The notes beneath the pieces are model-generated. The model made no database searches. It saw only the letters and a program-made list of their open reading frames with translations, and was not told where the DNA came from. Shown piece by piece: positions 21,209-24,181 of a stretch of 24,181 nucleotides of DNA. The position numbers were made by a program, and so were the translations under genes. The first letter of the stretch is position 1, and each line of letters begins with the position of its first letter. The DNA is taken from positions 1 through 24,181 of the forward strand of contig RFVZ01000004.1 of assembly GCA_009922405.1 (NCBI GenBank), in the 5' to 3' direction. The DNA is from Betaproteobacteria bacterium (GTDB lineage: Bacteria; Pseudomonadota; Gammaproteobacteria; Burkholderiales; Burkholderiaceae_E).

Positions 21209-23215
21209 ATGAAATCAGCCAAAACCACCGCGGCGAGCAAGCGGCAACCGACGGTCACTGCGGCGGACCGCTGGAATACGGAGCCGGATCGGATGCCTCC
21301 CCATCGGACCGACGATTTACTGAATCGGGAACAGGGCCTTCTGGCATTTAACGAGCGTGTCCTGGCGCAGGCCGATGGCGATCAGGTGCCCTTGCTCGAG
21401 CGCCTGCGTTACCTGACCATCGTGTCGAGCAACCTCGACGAGTTTTTTGAAATCCGGGTTTCCGGGTTGCACGAATTGGCCCAGGTCGATTTTCATGCTT
21501 CGACCACCTGGACCGATGCCCATCGTGAATTCGCCCGGACCATTTTTCAGTCTGAGATCGAACCGCTGCTGACGCCAATTGCACTCGATCCGGCGCATCC
21601 GTTTCCGCGGATCCTGAACAAGAGTCTGAATTTCATCGTTGAACTCGACGGCCAGGACGCGTTCGGGAGACGCGCGGGTATCGCCATCGTGCAGGCCCCC
21701 CGCGCATTGCCGCGTTTGATCCGCGTACCGCAAGAAATTTCAGGCCACCCCAATGGACTGATGCTGCTGACCTCTGTGGTTCAGGGTTTCGTGGGCAACC
21801 TGTTTCCCGGCATGAATGTGCGTGCCGTGCATCAGTTTCGGGTCACCCGTAATAGTGACCTGTTTGTCGATGAAGAGGACATCACCGACCTGCGTCGCGC
21901 GCTGCAGGGCGAATTGCCGAGTCGCCATTACGGCGATGCCGTGCGTCTCGAGGTTTCGGCGGGGATTGGTGAGGAGGCCCTTAGCCGTCTGATGCAGGAG
22001 TTTGAACTGAAGCCGCAGGACTGCTACCAGGTTCACGGCCCGGTCAATCTGGTTCGCCTCGCTCAGGTCCTGGATCAGGTCGACCGCCCAGATCTGAAAT
22101 TCCCCTCGTTCGCCCCGGGACTGCCGGGTTGGCTCAAACAAAAAGATCTGTTTAGCGCCATCCGTAAAGGCGATGTGATGGTCCACCAGCCCTACGAGTC
22201 GTTCAGCCCCGTGATGGATTTTTTGTCGAGTGCCGCGATCGACCCAAAGGTTATGGCGATCAAACAGACCATCTACCGCACGGGCGTCGACAGTGCGCTC
22301 ATGGAAGCGCTGATCGCGGCTGCCAAGGCCGGCAAGGAAGTAACGGTTGTGGTCGAACTGATGGCGCGTTTTGATGAAGAGGCCAACCTCAACTGGGCGG
22401 CGCGCCTCGAGCAGGTGGGCGCGCACGTCGTGTATGGCGTCGTTGGCCACAAGACACACGCCAAGATGGCATTGATTACCCGCCGAGAAGACGACGGCCT
22501 GCGCATGTATGCCCACCTTGGTACCGGGAACTATCACCCGCGCACTGCCAAGCTCTACGAGGACTTTGGGCTGTTTACTGCGAACCGCGCGATCTGCGCC
22601 GATGTTCACGAAATTTTCCGCCGCCTCACAGGCTTGGGCGCAGCTGGCGCCTTAAACCATCTCTGGCAGGCGCCGTTTACGCTGCACCAGAATGTGATCG
22701 CAGGCATCGAGCGCGAGACCGAACATGCGCGGGCCGGCAAAGTCGCCCGCATCACCGCCAAGATGAACTCGTTGCTCGAACCAACCGTCATTGCCGCGCT
22801 GTATGCGGCCAGTCAGGCAGGGGTTCAGATCGACCTGATCGTTCGCGGGGTTTGCGCCCTGCGGCCAGGGGTTCCGGGTCACTCTGAGAACATCGCGGTC
22901 CGCTCGATCATCGGTCGGTTCCTGGAGCATTCACGCGTGTTCCGATTCTGGAATGACGGCCAGGATGAAGTCTGGTTGAGTTCGGCCGACTGGATGGACC
23001 GCAATTTTTTCCGTCGCGTCGAAATCGCATTCCCGATCCTCGATGAAAAGCTCAAAGCGCGCGTGATCGAAGAGGCGCTCGAAGAGCATCTGGCTGACAA
23101 TACCTCGGCCTGGTTAATGGGGTCCGACGGTGCCTATCGGCGCCTCCAACCTGAGGGAGAAAAACGGGTGTCGCAACTGCGTCTGCTATCGCGCATGGGT
23201 GCGGCTGAAAGCTGA
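21209..23215 (+). CDS. ppk1: Polyphosphate kinase 1
   Basis: From ATG 21209 the protein has 668 residues and makes polyphosphate from ATP at the inner membrane face. The N domain starts LLNREQGLLAFNERVLAQA and holds LTIVSSNLDEFFEIRVSGL. The catalytic C domains include KVMAIKQTIYRTG, VVELMARFDEEANLNWA and KTHAKM with the autophosphorylated His417. HLGTGNYHPRTAKLYEDFG and RFLEHSRVFRF, with the second conserved His574, complete the site. Both histidines are present, so it should be active. AGCAGG lies eight bases before 21209. The frame also permits a TTG start at 21122, but those 29 residues show no similarity and would reach to within ten bases of ppx. Divergent ppx makes the opposing enzyme. 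Confidence 0.96.
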   Translation: MKSAKTTAASKRQPTVTAADRWNTEPDRMPPHRTDDLLNREQGLLAFNERVLAQADGDQVPLLERLRYLTIVSSNLDEFFEIRVSGLHELAQVDFHASTTWTDAHREFARTIFQSEIEPLLTPIALDPAHPFPRILNKSLNFIVELDGQDAFGRRAGIAIVQAPRALPRLIRVPQEISGHPNGLMLLTSVVQGFVGNLFPGMNVRAVHQFRVTRNSDLFVDEEDITDLRRALQGELPSRHYGDAVRLEVSAGIGEEALSRLMQEFELKPQDCYQVHGPVNLVRLAQVLDQVDRPDLKFPSFAPGLPGWLKQKDLFSAIRKGDVMVHQPYESFSPVMDFLSSAAIDPKVMAIKQTIYRTGVDSALMEALIAAAKAGKEVTVVVELMARFDEEANLNWAARLEQVGAHVVYGVVGHKTHAKMALITRREDDGLRMYAHLGTGNYHPRTAKLYEDFGLFTANRAICADVHEIFRRLTGLGAAGALNHLWQAPFTLHQNVIAGIERETEHARAGKVARITAKMNSLLEPTVIAALYAASQAGVQIDLIVRGVCALRPGVPGHSENIAVRSIIGRFLEHSRVFRFWNDGQDEVWLSSADWMDRNFFRRVEIAFPILDEKLKARVIEEALEEHLADNTSAWLMGSDGAYRRLQPEGEKRVSQLRLLSRMGAAES

Positions 23216-23269
23216 AAGTTCGTCATCCACACGCCACAAGCTGATCGATCAGGGTTTTCCACAATAAAA

Positions 23270-23287
23270 CTGTCACATTTCGCCCGT
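23270..23287 (+). promoter_or_regulatory. Possible degenerate Pho box
   Basis: CTGTCAC (23270-23276) matches one PhoB half-site completely and is followed by a four-base AT-rich linker. The second half, CGCCCGT (23281-23287), matches only 3 of 7. It lies 43 bases before the receptor ATG and next to ppk1/ppx, which makes phosphate control worth testing, but the sequence support is weak. Confidence 0.22.
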
Positions 23288-23330
23288 AAATTCCGGAAGT
23301 TGTAGAAAACCCCTCTTCATAGACGCTGAC

Positions 23331-24181
23331 ATGAATCACAACCATTGGAACGTTTTCGCCCGGACCGCCATTAGTGTGGCAGTGGCGGCTGTGGTCGCAC
23401 CGGCATTGGCTCAGAACACTACTTCGATCATTGCTGGCCAAGTCAATGGCGCCGACGGCAAGGCAGTCGCCAACGCCGCGGTAACGGTGCTCCACGTCGA
23501 ATCGGGTTCGGTCAGTCGCGCCATGAGCGATGCCCAAGGGCGTTATCGCGTCAGCGGTGTTCGCGTGGGCGGCCCGTTCACGGTTACGGTGACCAAGGAT
23601 GGCGCGAAGTCCGTTCAGAACGAGGTATTCACCAAGCTCGCGGAAGTCCTCGATCTGGATCTCACCATCAGCGCAGCCACGTTGGCGCCTGTGACCGTCT
23701 CGCAGTCGGCGTTGAACTCGGTGTTCGATAACGAGCGGATGGGCGCCACGACCAACATCACCAATCAGGAGCTGAACGCGTATCCGTCGATTCGCCGTAA
23801 CCTCTATGATTACGCGCGCCTCGATCCGCGGGTCTCGCAGACTGACAAAGAGCGCGGCGAGATTTCAGTGTCGGGGCAGAACTCACGATACAACGTGACG
23901 ACCGTTGATGGGGTCTCCGTTTCGGACACCTTCGGCCTTGAAGCCAATAACTTCCCGACACTGAAGCAACCGATTCCAATGGATGCGATCCAGTCGGTTC
24001 AAGTCAACGTCGCCAACATGGACGTGACCCAAAAGGGTTACACCGGCGCCAACATCAATGCGGTGACCAAGAGTGGTACCAACGAGATCAAGGGCAGTAC
24101 CTACTTGATCTACCGTGACGACAATATGGTGGGTAAACGGTACAACAACGTCACAGATGTTTATACCCAAGCCCCCAAGTT
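23331..24181 (+). CDS. Oar-like TonB-dependent receptor, N-terminal part (3' end outside window)
   Basis: The frame opens at ATG 23331 and is still open at the window end (283 codons). Residues 1-27 are a signal peptide ending PALA/Q. Residues about 32-115 form a carboxypeptidase-regulatory-like beta domain (IAGQVNGADGKAVANAAVTV, SDAQGRYRVSGVRVGGPFTV). After a possible TonB box (APVTVSQS), residues about 135-250 read as a plug domain: YDYARLDPRVSQ, ISVSGQNSRYNVTTVDGV, IPMDAIQSVQVNVANMDV and GANINAVTKSGTNEIKGS. This order is that of Oar-type outer-membrane receptors, whose ligands are mostly unknown. No clear Shine-Dalgarno precedes the ATG. The 115-base gap after ppk1 holds a CTGATCGATCAG palindrome and a possible Pho half-site. 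Confidence 0.88.
   Translation, partial: MNHNHWNVFARTAISVAVAAVVAPALAQNTTSIIAGQVNGADGKAVANAAVTVLHVESGSVSRAMSDAQGRYRVSGVRVGGPFTVTVTKDGAKSVQNEVFTKLAEVLDLDLTISAATLAPVTVSQSALNSVFDNERMGATTNITNQELNAYPSIRRNLYDYARLDPRVSQTDKERGEISVSGQNSRYNVTTVDGVSVSDTFGLEANNFPTLKQPIPMDAIQSVQVNVANMDVTQKGYTGANINAVTKSGTNEIKGSTYLIYRDDNMVGKRYNNVTDVYTQAPK

Noticed and set aside
23241..23252. Palindrome CTGATCGATCAG followed by GGTTTTCC, considered as ppk1 terminator
   Set aside because: The hairpin would have only a four-base stem with a four-base loop, too weak to call a terminator. It may be chance.
1..24181. Search for tRNA, rRNA, CRISPR, insertion sequence or prophage
   Set aside because: No cloverleaf, regularly spaced repeats, transposase, integrase or terminal inverted repeats were seen. 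Base use looks even across the window.

Overview
The window is a chromosomal stretch of a betaproteobacterium, most probably Burkholderiales-like. This rests on gene order and protein character: rhodanese-grxC-secB-gpsA, then trmL/comF, a BioC-like methyltransferase, DUF2244 and a long aa3/caa3-type cytochrome oxidase cluster with DUF2970 and DUF2909 members, then rpoH/ftsY, rsmD-coaD-ferredoxin and ppx/ppk1. Base composition looks near 60 % G+C by eye. I see no rRNA, tRNA, insertion sequence, phage gene or CRISPR array. No gap between genes exceeds about 145 bases.

Layout. 1-234: 3' end of a RodZ-type cell-shape gene, convergent with gpmA (260-1012, minus). 1097-4030 (plus): rhodanese, glutaredoxin, SecB, glycerol-3-phosphate dehydrogenase and a LOG-family nucleotide hydrolase. 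3982-5313 (minus): trmL and comF. 5387-6223: BioC-like methyltransferase. 6367-11588: DUF2244, coxB (with fused cytochrome c), ctaD, a 34-residue assembly protein, ctaG/cox11, DUF2970 and ctaE. 11689-11895 (minus): DUF2909. 11968-15932: SURF1, a Sco-related membrane protein, heme A synthase (ctaA), heme O synthase (ctaB) and a Sco lipoprotein. 15949-18022 (minus): ftsY followed by rpoH. 18079-19497: rsmD, coaD and a 2[4Fe-4S] ferredoxin. 19553-23215: divergent ppx and ppk1. 23331 to the end: start of an Oar-like TonB-dependent receptor.

How the genes work together. From 6367 to 15932 nearly everything serves one enzyme. The structural subunits I, II and III are interleaved with the factors that load CuB (Cox11) and CuA (two Sco-type proteins), make heme O and heme A (CtaB, CtaA) and assist heme a insertion (SURF1). 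Several small membrane proteins of unknown role sit among them. ppx and ppk1 form a polyphosphate make/break pair.

The best regulatory signal is a perfect CIRCE operator (TTAGCACTC-N9-GAGTGCTAA, 16902-16928). It overlies a good promoter for rpoH and contains the ftsY stop codon, implying HrcA repression of the heat-shock sigma factor gene. Other points are several genes with a -10-like hexamer only 4-8 bases before a start codon that lacks a Shine-Dalgarno sequence, 10-base-period tandem repeats in three intergenic gaps, and three conserved domain-of-unknown-function membrane proteins in the oxidase cluster. Otherwise the region is ordinary housekeeping DNA. I did not find a clear new defence, mobile or biosynthetic system.
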